A DNA stretch of 64,000 nucleotides from Morchella semilibera (taxonomy: Eukaryota > Ascomycota > Pezizomycetes > Pezizales > Morchellaceae), in assembly GCA_009192285.1 (NCBI GenBank), contig CM018604.1, forward strand, positions 1,426,001 to 1,490,000, read 5' to 3'. Positions 10,086 through 20,709 of this stretch are shown one piece after another. The stretch's first letter is position 1; every line of letters begins with the position of its first letter. The translations under genes were made by a program, and so were the position numbers. The notes below the pieces were generated by a model, which did not search any database, was not told the DNA's origin, and worked only from the letters and a program-made list of their open reading frames with translations.

Positions 10086-11370
10086 TTACTTATACCTACT
10101 CGTGCTTCCCTCCTCCCTCCTCAAACCGCTCCCCGCATCCATGCCTGCACCCTAGTTATCCATCCATAATAAAACTAACACATCGTTGTGAACCTCCCCT
10201 TCTAATGTATTCCATACTGGACGCGATTCTTTTGATACCTTCTTCTCTGCCAAATTTAATGGAAATTCTTTTGATAAAGGTCAAGCCGTTCCACATGCAC
10301 CAATTCCTAAACTTTGTAGATGCAAGAACAGGAGAATATTGCTAAAATGTGACGGAGTAACCCGACACAGAGAAGAAGATGACAATGATGACGCAGAGGG
10401 ACTCGAGGAGCACAGTGTACTCGACGAGGGGGCCGATGAAGACAGGGACAACGCCGGGCAGGCACAAGCACAGGCACCGGCGAAGACAAAGGCAAGAGCA
10501 AGGGCACAAGAGCACAGAGCAGGGAGAGTGAGGACCGAAGGGACCTCAACGAGAACGATGAGGGATACTATGAGTTTCCTCTTGTCAGAGGATCGAGTCT
10601 TTGGTACGAGAGGCTATGGCTTTAGAAATAGGAGTAGATTCCTATGTACCAAGGTAACAGGAAGACTAGACAGAGAGAAAAGAAAGAAAGAACTAAGGAA
10701 AACATCTATCCCCGCTATTTAACACACCTCCTCCACTAGTCCGCTATGACTCACACTTCCACTCATAGAATCCCATAGAAACCCGTCGCTGCCACACCTT
10801 GTAATCCTCCACACCATCTCCACTATTCTACATTACCAATCCATCACGCCATCGAACCTCCTAGAACCTAATGACGACAACCTCCAACTCACATTCCCGC
10901 TCTCGCTTAACATTACCACAACAATCATAATCATGCATCACCCACTGAACTATCGGGACAAACGCCAAGACGCCGGGACAGAAAATCATCATCCATATAG
11001 ATATCAAAGCGGTAAAATCTATATGACAATGATTTTGCAAGTTGTATGATGGCACAAGATGTAAGAGAAAAATCCAAGCCTGCTATTTTATCCACCCCCG
11101 CTATCTTGTTGGTTCGTGAATTATAGAGATATTCATAGGCGTAACCGCGCCAACATAAACTGAACAGTTTATAATTTTGCTTTATTGGCTTTTCAGGCAT
11201 CTTTACTGTATGTTTAGACCGGCCATTGAATCGTACCATCATTTCATCAATTGACACTTCATTGGCTGGAAAGAGGTATTTCTGTGATGAGTACCGAAGG
11301 GACTGGCCAAAAGAATCTATTTTTACATACCAAGCAGTAGTGTTCTTTGCTTGTTGGACGGCTGTACTTG
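10086..11370 (-). pseudogene. piggyBac-type transposase remnant split by a solo LTR
   Basis: Minus-strand DDE transposase of the piggyBac superfamily. The part at 10981-11370 encodes YLFPANEVSIDEMMVRFNGR and KHTVKMPEKPIKQNYKLF, the highly characteristic catalytic-core block, then GYAYEYLYNSR. After the LTR at 10348-10980 the same protein resumes at 10347 and reads FSNILLFLHLQSLGIGACGTA, then after a stop FPLNLAEKK and DVLVLLWMDN. The N-terminal part is missing, cut at 11371 by another LTR, and several stops are present. The 10086-10165 end is tentative. piggyBac transposases normally cut and paste at TTAA, but no termini were seen here. Confidence 0.75.
10348..10980 (-). repeat. Solo Gypsy-A LTR inside piggyBac remnant
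   Basis: TGTGACGG...CCGGGACA, 633 bp. Flanks are TAAAA (10343-10347) and GAAAA (10981-10985), a target duplication with one mutated base. The piggyBac frame continues across it, which supports a simple insertion. Confidence 0.88.
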
Positions 11371-12011
11371 TGTGACAGAGTAACCCGACGCAAAGTAGAA
11401 GATGACAATGATGACGCAGAAGGACTCGAGGAACACAGCCTACGCGACGAGGAGACCGACGAAAACAGGAACAACGCCGGGCAGGCACAAGCACAGGCAC
11501 TGGCAAAGGCGAAGGCAAGAGCAAGGGCACAAGAGTGCAGGGCAGAGAAGGTTAGGGCCGGATAGACCTCAACGAGAATGATGAGAGGTACTATAGATTA
11601 CCTTTTGTAGAGGAAAGAATCTGTAGGTACGGGAAGCTATAGCTTGAGACTAGGAGTAGATTCCTATGTACCGAGATAACAGGAAGACGAGACAGGGAGA
11701 AAAGAAAGAAAGAAACTAAAGGAAAAGTCTTCCTGCGCTATTTAACACGCCTCTCCAACTGTCCACCATGACTCATATCTTCGTTCATGGAAATCCATAG
11801 AAACCCATCGCAACCACACCTCGTATTCCTCCCCACCACTTTTTCTACTAATTATATTACAAATCCATCACGCCATAGAATCCCGTAGAACTCAATGACG
11901 ACACTCCCCTCTCAGCACACCCCTTCCTCGCTTAGCATTCAAGTTACCCTAACAACCACAACAGCACTTCGACTACTAAGCCCTCGGGACCGATGCCAAG
12001 ACGCCAGGACA
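11371..12011 (-). repeat. Gypsy-A LTR, 641 bp, at left edge of G2
   Basis: TGTGACAGAGTAAC...CCAGGACA. It lies between the piggyBac remnant and mid-integrase sequence of G2. The flanks ACTTG and GAGAT do not match. It may be the 3' LTR of G2 after an internal deletion that removed the chromodomain and half of the integrase, or a separate insertion that lost one flank. Confidence 0.85.
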
Positions 12012-13432
12012 GAGATAAATCCCTGACATTAACATTCTCTGTGGTGGCGATTAGGTGTTTCATTTTCGTCAATCGATCTACTACTATAAATATAGCATTA
12101 AACCCAATGCTCTCTGGCAATCCGGTTACAAAATCCATAGTAATATCCATCCAAGGTCCCTTGGGTACTAATAGCGGTCACAGGACTCCTTGAAGGGGAT
12201 TATGACTCACTTTGCTCCGCCGGCAGGTATGGCAATTCTGGACATAACAGTCTGTATTTTTCCGCATGTTTGGCCAATAATAGTTCCGGCTCAGGAGTTC
12301 CAACATCTTTGATCGTCCGGGGTGTCCAGCGGAGGGCTTATCGTAGTATTCCCATAGCAGATAAAGCTTGAGTTCATTATAGTCAGGGACATAGAGTATA
12401 TTCTAGTAAAGCAGTAGCACTTCCTCGCTTTCCTTACACTCAGCCAACGAAATCTCTTTTGATTGTCGAACGCCGTCCCGGAACATAGATAGGACTTTGC
12501 TTGGAAAGCTGTCACACTGGTAAGCTTTGTTAAATAAATCAAGTACGGTAGACAATTCTTCAGCGGTTCATTTGACAAAGAGCCCGCTAACAAACCTATC
12601 CTTGAATCTAAATTCTCCTTCTTCAGAACCACTCAACTTTGTTGTTCCAATCTCTCATCCCCTTTCTTCAGTAAATCCTTATGCCTTCTGGTCAAAATAT
12701 CAACCTGCGTTCTCTACTTTCCCGGCCTATACTGAATAACAAAATTAAATCAAGACAAGTACTCCGCCCAACGGCTTGTCGGCGATTCAGCAACTTAGTC
12801 GACATAAAGTACTCAAGGTTGTGATGATCTGTGAGTACTTTAATATAATATTGAGCCGTCTCCAGATGAGATCTCTATTCCTCGAAACAACGGATAATGG
12901 CTAATAACTCTTTATCATATATTTTATAGTTGCATTCCGCAGGCGAGTGTGTCTTAGAGAAGAAGGCGACTGGGTGAAGTATCCTTTCATCATTACGTTG
13001 TGATAATATCTCTGCCGACACATAATCCGACACATCGGTTTCCACGATAAATTCTTTCTCAGGATCAGGATGCATCAATACTGGAGTAGTGGTAAAAGCA
13101 GTCTTGAGTTTCTGGAAGGTTTGTTCCACATTCCGCCAGTGGGTCCACTCAAATCGTACATGCTTCTTCGTCAGAGCAGTTAAGGGCTGAGCCACCCGGG
13201 AGTAAGCATAGATAACTTGAAAGCGTCGATAGAAATTAGCAAATCCAAGAAACTCCTGAACCTCCTTCACTGTCTTTGGCGCCTTCCATTCCACAACTGT
13301 CTGTACCTTGGCGGGGCCCATCTTCATTCCTCCAGGAGTCAGAATCATGCCTAAATATTTTGTTTCTTGTACACTAAATTCGCACTTCTTTGGTTTCAGA
13401 TGAACCTCATGAGCTTCCAGGGCTTCCAGCAC
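12012..13432 (-). pseudogene. RT C-terminal part, RNase H and partial integrase (G2)
   Basis: 12875-13432 is open for 185 codons and covers the RT connection ([32 protein letters not shown]) and RNase H ([30 protein letters not shown]). RNase H and integrase then continue with stops and frame changes to the H2C2 zinc region near 12250 and into the integrase core near 12060-12150 ([19 protein letters not shown]). The first RNase H acidic motif is VETDVSD where most copies have VETDASD. The fragment ends abruptly at 12012. Confidence 0.8.
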
Positions 13433-13436
13433 CTGT

Positions 13437-14332
13437 TGTACGTCTTGCTGGTGCTATTCCAAGGTTTTTAAATCAATGAGAATATTATCAATATAGGCTG
13501 TAGCGCAACGATCCAAAAAGGGATGGAGAATATCATTAATCCAGCGTTGGAAAGTAGCGGGGGCGTTGGTTAGGCCAAAAGGCATCACCAGATATTCCCA
13601 GTGTCAATAGTGTGTCTGGAAAGCCATTTTCCAGTCGTCCCCCTCTTTAATCCTATTCTGATTATAACCCCATCTTAGATCCAGCTTGGTAAAATAATTC
13701 GCCCGTGCCAAGTTGGCCATAGTTTCTAGTGTAAGGGGAAGAGGGTATCGATCCTTAACTGTGATGGCATTTAGCTTCCGATAATCAATGCACAAGCGCA
13801 CGGATCTATCAGCTTTCTTGACAAATAGCACACGGGCACCGGCTAGGGAGTTGCTATAGTGAAGAAATTCTTTCCTTAAATTATCGGTCAAATAATCCCT
13901 TAAAGCCTTCAACTCTTCCCGCGACATACTGTACATAGGACCAAAGGGTGGTACTGTTTCTACTTGTAGCTTTATCTCATGGTCATAGGGACGGTACGGC
14001 GGTAACCTAGATGCATTGGTTTCATCGAACAGTTGTCGGAAGCGTTGATAATCTATCGGGATCTTTCCATCAGGATTCGCAGGCATTTCCAATATCTTAT
14101 TAACAGCGTATAGAGTGGTTGAGTAGACTTGGACGTTAGGATCCTGGGCCAACTTCTTAAACGATCGAGGAGTAACAGCCGGAATGTGGGTAACTGGCCT
14201 TTCCGGTGGTGTAGTGGAAATCCCCCGAGCAACAATAGGTTTGTGGTGGGCTATACAGTGTTCAAGACATACTAATGAATAAAAGCGAATCTCATTCCCT
14301 CCACTGTCAATCAAGACTCCATGCTTTCTCAT
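13437..14332 (-). CDS. Reverse transcriptase N-terminal part (G2)
   Basis: 242 open codons (13604-14332), starting in the protease-RT linker ([19 protein letters not shown]). They carry [20 protein letters not shown] and [21 protein letters not shown]. The expected Trp codon at the [10 protein letters not shown] position is replaced by a stop near 13602, after which RT resumes in frame ([17 protein letters not shown]) to the polymerase motif region at about 13490, where the first aspartate of the usual YLDD is changed in this copy (YIDNILID). That would inactivate the polymerase. Confidence in RT identity is high; the reading of the damaged motif is from a decayed frame. Confidence 0.8.
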
Positions 14333-14680
14333 CTAAAGTATTCCCATCACTATCAGATAATGTCCCAGTTTCGTAACAAAGAAAGAACATTCCTCCACAT
14401 GCCCATAAATCTCCAATTCCAACGTCACCTTCCTAGCCACCTTTCCTGACTCAATAGGTCTTGCATCAATCACATCAATCTCCCTCTCCGTCCTCAAATT
14501 CTTCATCTTTAGTTTATGGCAGCGTACAAAGTCTTCATCAATAAATGCATATCCCGATGCTCCAGTATCAATCAGGGCATAGGTGGGTACAATAGATTTT
14601 TTATTTTGCGAAATAGAACAAACAATCAATTGATTACCATCTATCTCCCCTTCTGATACTGAAAACGTAGAAATAGACAC
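14333..14680 (-). CDS. Aspartic protease domain (G2)
   Basis: About 115 codons (MSISTFSVSEGEIDGNQ..). DTGASGYAFIDEDFVR is intact, then RPIESGKVARKVTLELEI. The frame stops where other copies read MGIPWMRRHG; here the Trp codon is a TAG. It would be continuous with RT otherwise. Confidence 0.8.
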   Translation of the reverse strand: MSISTFSVSEGEIDGNQLIVCSISQNKKSIVPTYALIDTGASGYAFIDEDFVRCHKLKMKNLRTEREIDVIDARPIESGKVARKVTLELEIYGHVEECSFFVTKLGHYLIVMGIL

Positions 14681-14718
14681 CTTAGAAAAAACTTTAGGAG
14701 GTCCCTGGGCTATGCCGC

Positions 14719-15960
14719 TTAGGCCAGGGACAAATCTTTTAACTCCTCCTCTTCCGACAATATCTCCTCCTCTGTTTCCTTCTTTTCCTTCTTCGCTTCC
14801 AACAATGCTCCCCTCATCCTAGTTGGCACCCTTCCTAAGGGTGAGAGTGTACAATCCCTAACCAAATATCCAACCCCCGAACAGTAATAACAACGATTCT
14901 CAACAGGACGGGCTTCTCTTTCCCCGAAATCTCAACAACGACGACTATTAGACAAATCCATAGGAACAGCTCCCCCGGGAATATAAGAAGGGTGGGCCGC
15001 TGGCACAGCACTCTTTGGTAGTGGTTGGGGTGGTCCTCGTATGACTGGGGATGTCGTTGATGCAACAGGTGGGCGAGGGGCAAAGGAACGAGGAGCAGGG
15101 TCACTGGGAATCTGAAATCTAAATCTCCCCATTCTGGTTTGTAGTGCCCGTTGCTTATTGTCGAGCCTTTGGAGAAGGAGTCTACACTCCTTAATCGTCG
15201 TCGGGGTATCATTCTGAGTCATTAGTGCCATCAACTCTTGGTCAAGACCCTCCAAAAGACACTCAATCTTAGCAGCCTCATGAAACTCAGAGTCAGCAGC
15301 GTAGCACTGGAACTCCGCAAAGTACTGAGCAAACGAACGTTGACATTGCCTGATCTCCCTCAAGTTGCGAGCAGTGGTGGCAGCGCGATCAGGATCCCCA
15401 AAAGCATTATTCAAGATTTCAAAAAGCTCTGCCATGGAGTCAAGAGCAATTCCTTCATCCGTAATATAAACAAGAAACTGATCCCCTGCTGGTCCTTCCA
15501 ATTGAGAAATGGAGTACGCCAATTGTTCTGCTGAAGTAGGAAAACGATCGAGGTTGGCCGTGAGTTTAATCCATAGTTGTCTTTGAAAAGTCCTGAGGTT
15601 TTTACAGTCGCCCCGGTATTTCTCCAGCTGGGTAAGTTTCTCGTACTTGCACGGCTTGGTTAAGTCGTTGTGGAGCTCCCCTCGATCTTCTTTGATCCCT
15701 TCCTGGAGCTTCTTAATCTTATCTCGTAGTCCTTGGACCTCTTTGTGGAACTCGGTTCGGGCTTGTTCATTTACAGAATGGTGGGTAATAAGGTCGATCG
15801 CATATTGCTGGACCCCTCCGTAGGCTCTCTGGAGGAGACTATATGCTTGCTTCGATTCTTCCGTTATAGTGAAATCCACTTCAGGGTGAGCGACGAAGAA
15901 CCCTTCAAAATCCGTATGGAGCTTTTGATAGTCAAATTCATTGGTAGCGGGAGGGGTCAT
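14719..15960 (-). pseudogene. Gypsy-A gag (G2), best preserved gag of the family here
   Basis: Open from ATG 15960 (MTPPATNEFDYQK) for 342 codons to TGA 14932, then continuing in the same frame to the zinc knuckle and the acidic tail that ends SLA at 14719. The knuckle reads CYYCSGVGYLVRDC. The zinc-binding His of other copies (CYYCGGVGHLVRDC) is Tyr here, a CAT-to-TAT change. The capsid-like centre reads SISQLEGPAGDQFLVY and NNAFGDPDRAATTARN. A Pro/Ala-rich stretch precedes PGGAVPMDLSNSRR. The single stop and the His-to-Tyr change are both explained by C-to-T mutation. Confidence 0.88.
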
Positions 15961-16021
15961 GATAGGCTATGATGCGAGGAACTTGGACTGTGCCAGTCAA
16001 GTAGAGATGGTCTCATCTTAG

Positions 16022-16791
16022 TGTGACGGAGTAACCCGACGCAATGTAGAAGATGACAATGATGATGCAGAAGGACTCGAGGAGTACAGCCTCCATGATG
16101 AGGAGACCGACGAAGACAGGAACAACACCAGGCAGGCACAAGCGCAGGCACCGGCGAGGGCAAGGGCAAGAGCAAGGGCACAGGAACGCAGGTATCACGG
16201 CTCCGCCTCCTGTATCCCGCCTCCCGCCAAGACGTCTTCGGAACAGGGTTGTTGGATAGTATCGGTCCATATCGGAAGCAGAATGACGGGTTAGGAAGGA
16301 GCTCGGATAATAGAATGTAAGCGCTAGGAAGACTTGGGTAGCAACGGGATAGAATTGCGGTTATTGAGAATAGTATGGGTGGTACGAGAGTGCCAGTGTG
16401 GGAGTTTCTATGGGTTTCTATGGTATGAGTCATCAGTGCGAGGGGATAGTTGTATATATAGTGTTTGTTTCCTATGTTTCTGCCTCTTCAGGCAACGTCT
16501 TCTTTCTGTTAGCAATATATTACTTTGGCTTTAGCTCTCCTGTTTCCGCCTCGTCCCCGAACCTGAACTTGAACCTGAACCTGCTTTGCCTCGGGTGTAT
16601 CCTTAGCCGACCCCATTCTGTTTCTGCCCTCAAATCTATCCTGCCCCGTCCCTGAACCGACTCCACCCAGTAGAGCAGGCCAGAGAAAGTGAGGACTGGA
16701 TGGATCTCAACGAGAACGATAAGTGGTACTATAGCTTTCCTCTTTTAGAGGACAGAGTCTTTAGGTACGAGGAGCTATGGCCTGAGAATAG
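16022..16791 (-). repeat. Truncated Gypsy-A LTR (5' LTR of G2) interrupted by LTR-C
   Basis: Pieces at 16022-16192 and 16680-16791. The outer part (about 350 bp) is missing; at 16792 the sequence switches to plus-strand Gypsy RNase H sequence. This junction is a rearrangement, not a simple insertion end. Confidence 0.85.
16193..16674 (+). repeat. Solo LTR of Gypsy-C, 482 bp; target duplication GCAGG
   Basis: TATCACGG...AGTAGA, matching the two LTRs of the Gypsy-C element at 31335-37404. It is flanked by GCAGG (16188-16192, 16675-16679). It has TGAGTCA at 16426-16432, a TATATATA block 30 bp on and a CTGAAC-type hexamer repeat near 16560-16580. Confidence 0.92.
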
Positions 16792-16792
16792 G

Positions 16793-18378
16793 GTTCTTGT
16801 CTTGATTTAATTTTGTAATTCAGTATAGGCAGGGAAAGCAGGGAATGAAGGTTGATATTTTGATCAGGAGGCCTAAGGATTTACCGAAGGAAGAGGATGA
16901 GAGATTGGAACAACAAAGTCGAGTGGTCTTGAAGAAAGAGAACTTAGATTTAAACATAGATTTGTTAGCGGGTTCTTTGTCAAATGAACCCGCTGAAGGA
17001 TCGTGTCCTGTATGGTGCGGCCCACCTTAAAGGTGACATAAATTGCAAGGCAAATAACATTTTAACAAGACAAGATATTAGAAATCTGGCTGACAGAAGT
17101 GTAGGTCTAGTGATAATAAATACTTCTATCAGACAGACTTTTGATATCTTGTCTTATTGAAAAGTTATTGGCGATGCCATTTACCTATTTTTGTATGTAA
17201 AAAGCGCCAAGACCTGTTGAAGTGGAACAGTATTATACTAGTTTATACCCCTTCATTACAGAGTTGCGGCTAAGATGTGGTTTCTAGCCGATAAATGGCT
17301 GGATTACAATGCCCTAATTGGTTCAAGGGCATTCTGAGAACTTGAAGCCAAGATTGTTCCAGCTGAAATACTGACATGTCACCTTTAAGACGCACCACAC
17401 CATACTTGATTTATTTAACAAAGATTACCAGTGTGACAGCTGCACAAGTAAAATTCTATCCATACTCCGGGACGGCGTTCGACAATCAAAAGAGATCTCG
17501 TTGGCTGAGTGTAAGGAAAATGAGGAGGTGTTATTGCTTTACTGGAATACACTCTATGTCCCTGATTATGATGAACTTAAGCTCCAACTCCTACAGGAAT
17601 ACCACGATAAACCCTCTGCTGGACATCCCGGACGATCAAAGACATTAGAACTTCTTAGCCAGAACTATTATTGGCCGACCATGCGGAAATATACAGACCG
17701 TTATGTCCAGAATTGCTATACCTGCCGGCGGAGCAAAGCGAGTCATAATTCTCTTCAAGGAGTTCTGCGACCGCTATTAGTACTCAAGGGACCTTAGACG
17801 AATATTACCATAGACTTTGTAACCGGGTTGCCAGAGAGGAATGGGTTTAATGCTATACTGGTGGTAGTGAACCGGTTGACAAAAATGAAACACCTAATTA
17901 CCACCACAGAGAATGTTAACGCCAGGAATCTGTCTCGTCTATAGTTGGAACAAGTATGGAAACTTCACGGACTCCCAGAGACTATTGTTTCAGACCGAGG
18001 GACACAGTTTACCGCTGAGTTTTGGAGAACTTTCTGTGATCGTCTGTAGATTGCTCCCCGGTATTCTACCGCCTTTTACCCATAAACGGATAGACAAACG
18101 GAAAGGACCAATGCGATTATGGAACAATACTTCTGCAGCTATGTATCATATCAACAGGATAATTGGGCTGACTTCCCACCTCTTGCTGAGTTTACTACCA
18201 ATAATCATATTTCCGAAACGACCAATATGTCCCCCTTCCCCACTAAATATGAGAGACATCCGAGGATGACATTTGAGCCATTAAAATACAAGCAGACAGT
18301 GAATGAGGACCAGGCTCATGCATTGGCACGGGAGATGTCTCAGGTCTTTGATTTCTTGAAAAGCGAGATGTTTAGGGC
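16793..18378 (+). pseudogene. Gypsy-A fragment G3: RNase H end and integrase, plus strand
   Basis: Plus-strand pol fragment. It begins at the RNase H C-terminus (FNFVIQYR-like, then [32 protein letters not shown]), is interrupted by a foldback TIR element at 17013-17402, and continues with the H2C2 zinc domain ([26 protein letters not shown]) and the integrase core ([30 protein letters not shown] equivalent [12 protein letters not shown]) to KSEMFRA at 18378. There are in-frame stops at several places, including one after LVLKGP near 17797. It is cut at the right by an LTR in the orientation opposite to that expected for its own 3' LTR. Confidence 0.85.
17013..17402. mobile_element. Foldback TIR element, 390 bp, TA duplication
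   Basis: The 27-bp imperfect terminal inverted repeats start TGGTG and share CTTAAAGGTGACAT. They are flanked by TA (17011-17012, 17403-17404), and the Gypsy reading frame rejoins cleanly across the site. A second pair of inverted arms of about 50 bp lies inside (about 17052-17102 and 17121-17172; shared core AAGACAAGATAT). It has no coding capacity. TA duplication and TIRs suggest a Tc1/mariner/pogo-mobilised MITE. Confidence 0.8.
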
Positions 18379-18917
18379 TGTGACGGAGTAACCCGACGGA
18401 AAGAAGAAGATGACAATGATGACGCAGAAGAACCCGAGGAGCACAGTCTAAGTGACGAGGAGACTGACGAAGACAAGAGTATCACCGGGCAGGCACAAGC
18501 ACAGGCACCGGCAAAGGCAAAGGCGAGGGCAAAGGCACAAGGGCACAGGGCAGGGAGAGTGAGGACCGGATGGACCTCAACGAGAATGATGAGAGGTACT
18601 ATGGGTTTCCTCTTGTTAGAGGATCAAGTCTTTGGTACGAGAGGCTATGGCTTAGAAATAGGAGTAGATTCCTATGTACCGAGATAACAGGAAGACGAGA
18701 CAGAGAGAAAAGAAAGAAAAAACTAAGGAAAACTTCTATTCCCGCTATTTAACATACCTCCTCTACCAGTTCACTATGACTCACACTTTCACTCATGGAA
18801 CCCCCATAGAAACCCATCGCTGCCACACCTCATATTCATCTCCACCATCTCGATTATTTGCATTACTAATCCATCACGCCATCGAACCTCCTAGAACCCA
18901 ATGACAACACCCCCTCC
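18379..18917 (-). repeat. Truncated Gypsy-A LTR
   Basis: Starts TGTGACGGAGTAAC and follows the LTR consensus to about 18917, where the last roughly 100 bp are missing and the sequence switches to minus-strand integrase of G4. No matching target duplication can be seen. Confidence 0.85.
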
Positions 18918-20235
18918 TCTACATTAGCCTGATCCTCATTCACCGTCTGCCCGTGTTGTAACGGTCCAAATGTTGTTCTCGGATGTCTCCCATGGTTAGC
19001 CAGAAAGGGGGACATATTAGTAGTCTCGGAGATGTGATTATTGGTGGCGAACTCAGCAAGAGGTAAGAAGTCAGCCCAATTATCCTGTTGATAAGATACA
19101 TAGTTGCGGAGGTACTGTTCCATAATCGCATTGGTCCTTTCCGTTTGTCCATCTGTTTGAGGATGAAAGGCAGTTGAATATTGGGCTGCAATCTCTAAAC
19201 GATCACAGAGAGTTTTCCAAAACTCAGCGGTAAACTGTGTCCCTCGATCAGAGACAATAGTCTCTGGTAACCCATGAAGCTTCCATACTTGTTCCAGGTA
19301 TAGACGAGACAGATCCGTGGCATTAACATTCTCCGTAGTGCCGATAAAGTGTTTCATTTTCGTCAACCGATCCACCACTACCAGAATAGCATTAAATCCA
19401 TTACTCTATGGGAGTCTCATTACGAAATCCATTGTTATATCTGTCCGGGGTCCCCTGGGTACCGATAGAGGGCGCAGAACTCCTTGTAGGGAATTATGAT
19501 TCGCTTTACTCCATCGACAGGTATGGCAATTTTGAACATAACGATCTGTATATTTCCGCATGGTCAGCCAATAATATTCTCGACTTAGGAGTTCTAACGT
19601 TTTTGATCTGCCTGGATGTCTATCACAGCTCCGCCTCCTGTACCCCGCCTTCCGCCAAAACGTCTTCGGAATAGGGTTGTTGGATAGTATCGGTTGATGT
19701 CGGAAGCAGAACGAGGGATTAGGAAGGAGCTCGGGTGATAGGATGTAAGCGCTAGGAAGGATGGGGTAGTATCGGGTTAGAAGTATGGGTATCGGGAATA
19801 GTATGGGTGGTACGGAAGTGGGGGAAGTTCTATGGGATTCTATGGGTATGAGTCAGCGGTGTGACGGGGTGGTTGTATATATAGTGTTCGTTCTTTCCTA
19901 TGTTTCTGCCTCTTCAGGCAACGTCTTCTTTCTGCTAGCAATATATTACTTTGGCTTCGGCCCTTCTGTTCCTGCCTCGTCCCTGAACCTGAACCTGAAC
20001 CCGAACCCGAACCTGCCTCGCCTCGGGTATCTCCTGAGCCGACCCTGTCCTTGTCCTCGTCCCTGAGTCTACCGCGCTTAGTCCTTGACCCGACCCCGTC
20101 CCGGTAGAATGTCACGCTGAATGTTTATCGTGAGTTCGTCATGGTTGGGGACATAGAGTAAATTCCGGTAAAGCAACAACCCCTCCTCATTCTCCTTGCA
20201 TTCTGCCAAAAATATTTCTTTCGATTGTCGGATGC
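18918..20235 (-). pseudogene. Integrase core and zinc domain (G4)
   Basis: 18918-19378 is open for most of the catalytic core ([62 protein letters not shown]). The zinc-binding part (CTCRWSK-like, DRYVQNC) continues to 19620. After the Gypsy-C solo LTR, the connection to RNase H resumes at 20114-20235. The frame has stops between 19378 and 19620. Confidence 0.8.
19621..20108 (+). repeat. Solo LTR of Gypsy-C, 488 bp; target duplication ATGTC
   Basis: TATCACAG...GGTAGA flanked by ATGTC (19616-19620, 20109-20113). TGAGTCA is at 19849-19855, TATATATA follows, and a CTGAAC/CCGAAC hexamer run lies at about 19985-20020. It splits the integrase of G4 cleanly. Confidence 0.93.
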
Positions 20236-20704
20236 TATCACGGAGCTGTTACGGAGCGAAGCGGAGACAATATCCAAGCGAGCCAAGGTTCACAACACGG
20301 GCGAGACGGGGAGCAAGGACGGGGACGAGAACGAGGGTCAAGACGACGAGACTATGACTGAACAAAGAGATCACATGGTTCCTGGCATTTGTGCCAAGCG
20401 AAGCTAAGTATAGAGACGATCGTATATTCCCAAAGACCAAACAAGACCGAAGACGAAACAAAACTGTAGACCCTATATATAAGGGTTGATAACAGGAAGA
20501 CGAAGTAGCGAGAAAAGAGAAGAGAAAAAGGAGAAGAAGAACCCATAGCCGAATATATATATCCCTCACATCCCTGCACACCCATGACTCATAGTCCGTA
20601 CAATGGAAACACATAGAAACCCAGAAAGAGAAAAACCCCGTAACTCCGAATCCATTCCACAATATCCTTCCTTCCTCCTGCGCATTCCGTAGTACGCCGT
20701 GATA
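20236..20704 (-). repeat. Solo LTR, family D, 469 bp
   Basis: Perfect inverted 8-bp ends, TATCACGG and CCGTGATA. It sits in the Gypsy-A RNase H/integrase linker. The flanks GATGC and GGAGC do not give a clean duplication; paralogues suggest a few target bases are missing. Minus-strand TGAGTCA (plus TGACTCA at 20585-20591) and a TATATATA block place its promoter on the minus strand. There is no other copy in the window. Confidence 0.65.
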
Positions 20705-20709
20705 GGAGC

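Larger units (their letters stand above)
12012..16021 (-). mobile_element. Gypsy-A chromovirus copy G2, internal region
   Basis: Leftward order: gag (14719-15960), protease (14333-14680), RT (13437-14332), RNase H (12640-13432) and the N-terminal half of integrase (12012-12632). The integrase breaks off in the RDLSRLYL region and the chromodomain is absent. The 5' LTR is the interrupted one at 16022-16791. Confidence 0.9.

Noticed and set aside
10307-10722. Arg/Ala-rich and Leu/Val/Pro-rich frames in the Gypsy-A LTRs (also at 6557, 18674, 29294, 41256, 51354 and others)
   Set aside because: They recur in every LTR copy on both strands because the LTR contains a GGCACAAGCACAGGCACC-type purine repeat without stops. 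They overlap LTR boundaries and carry no conserved start, so they are not genes.
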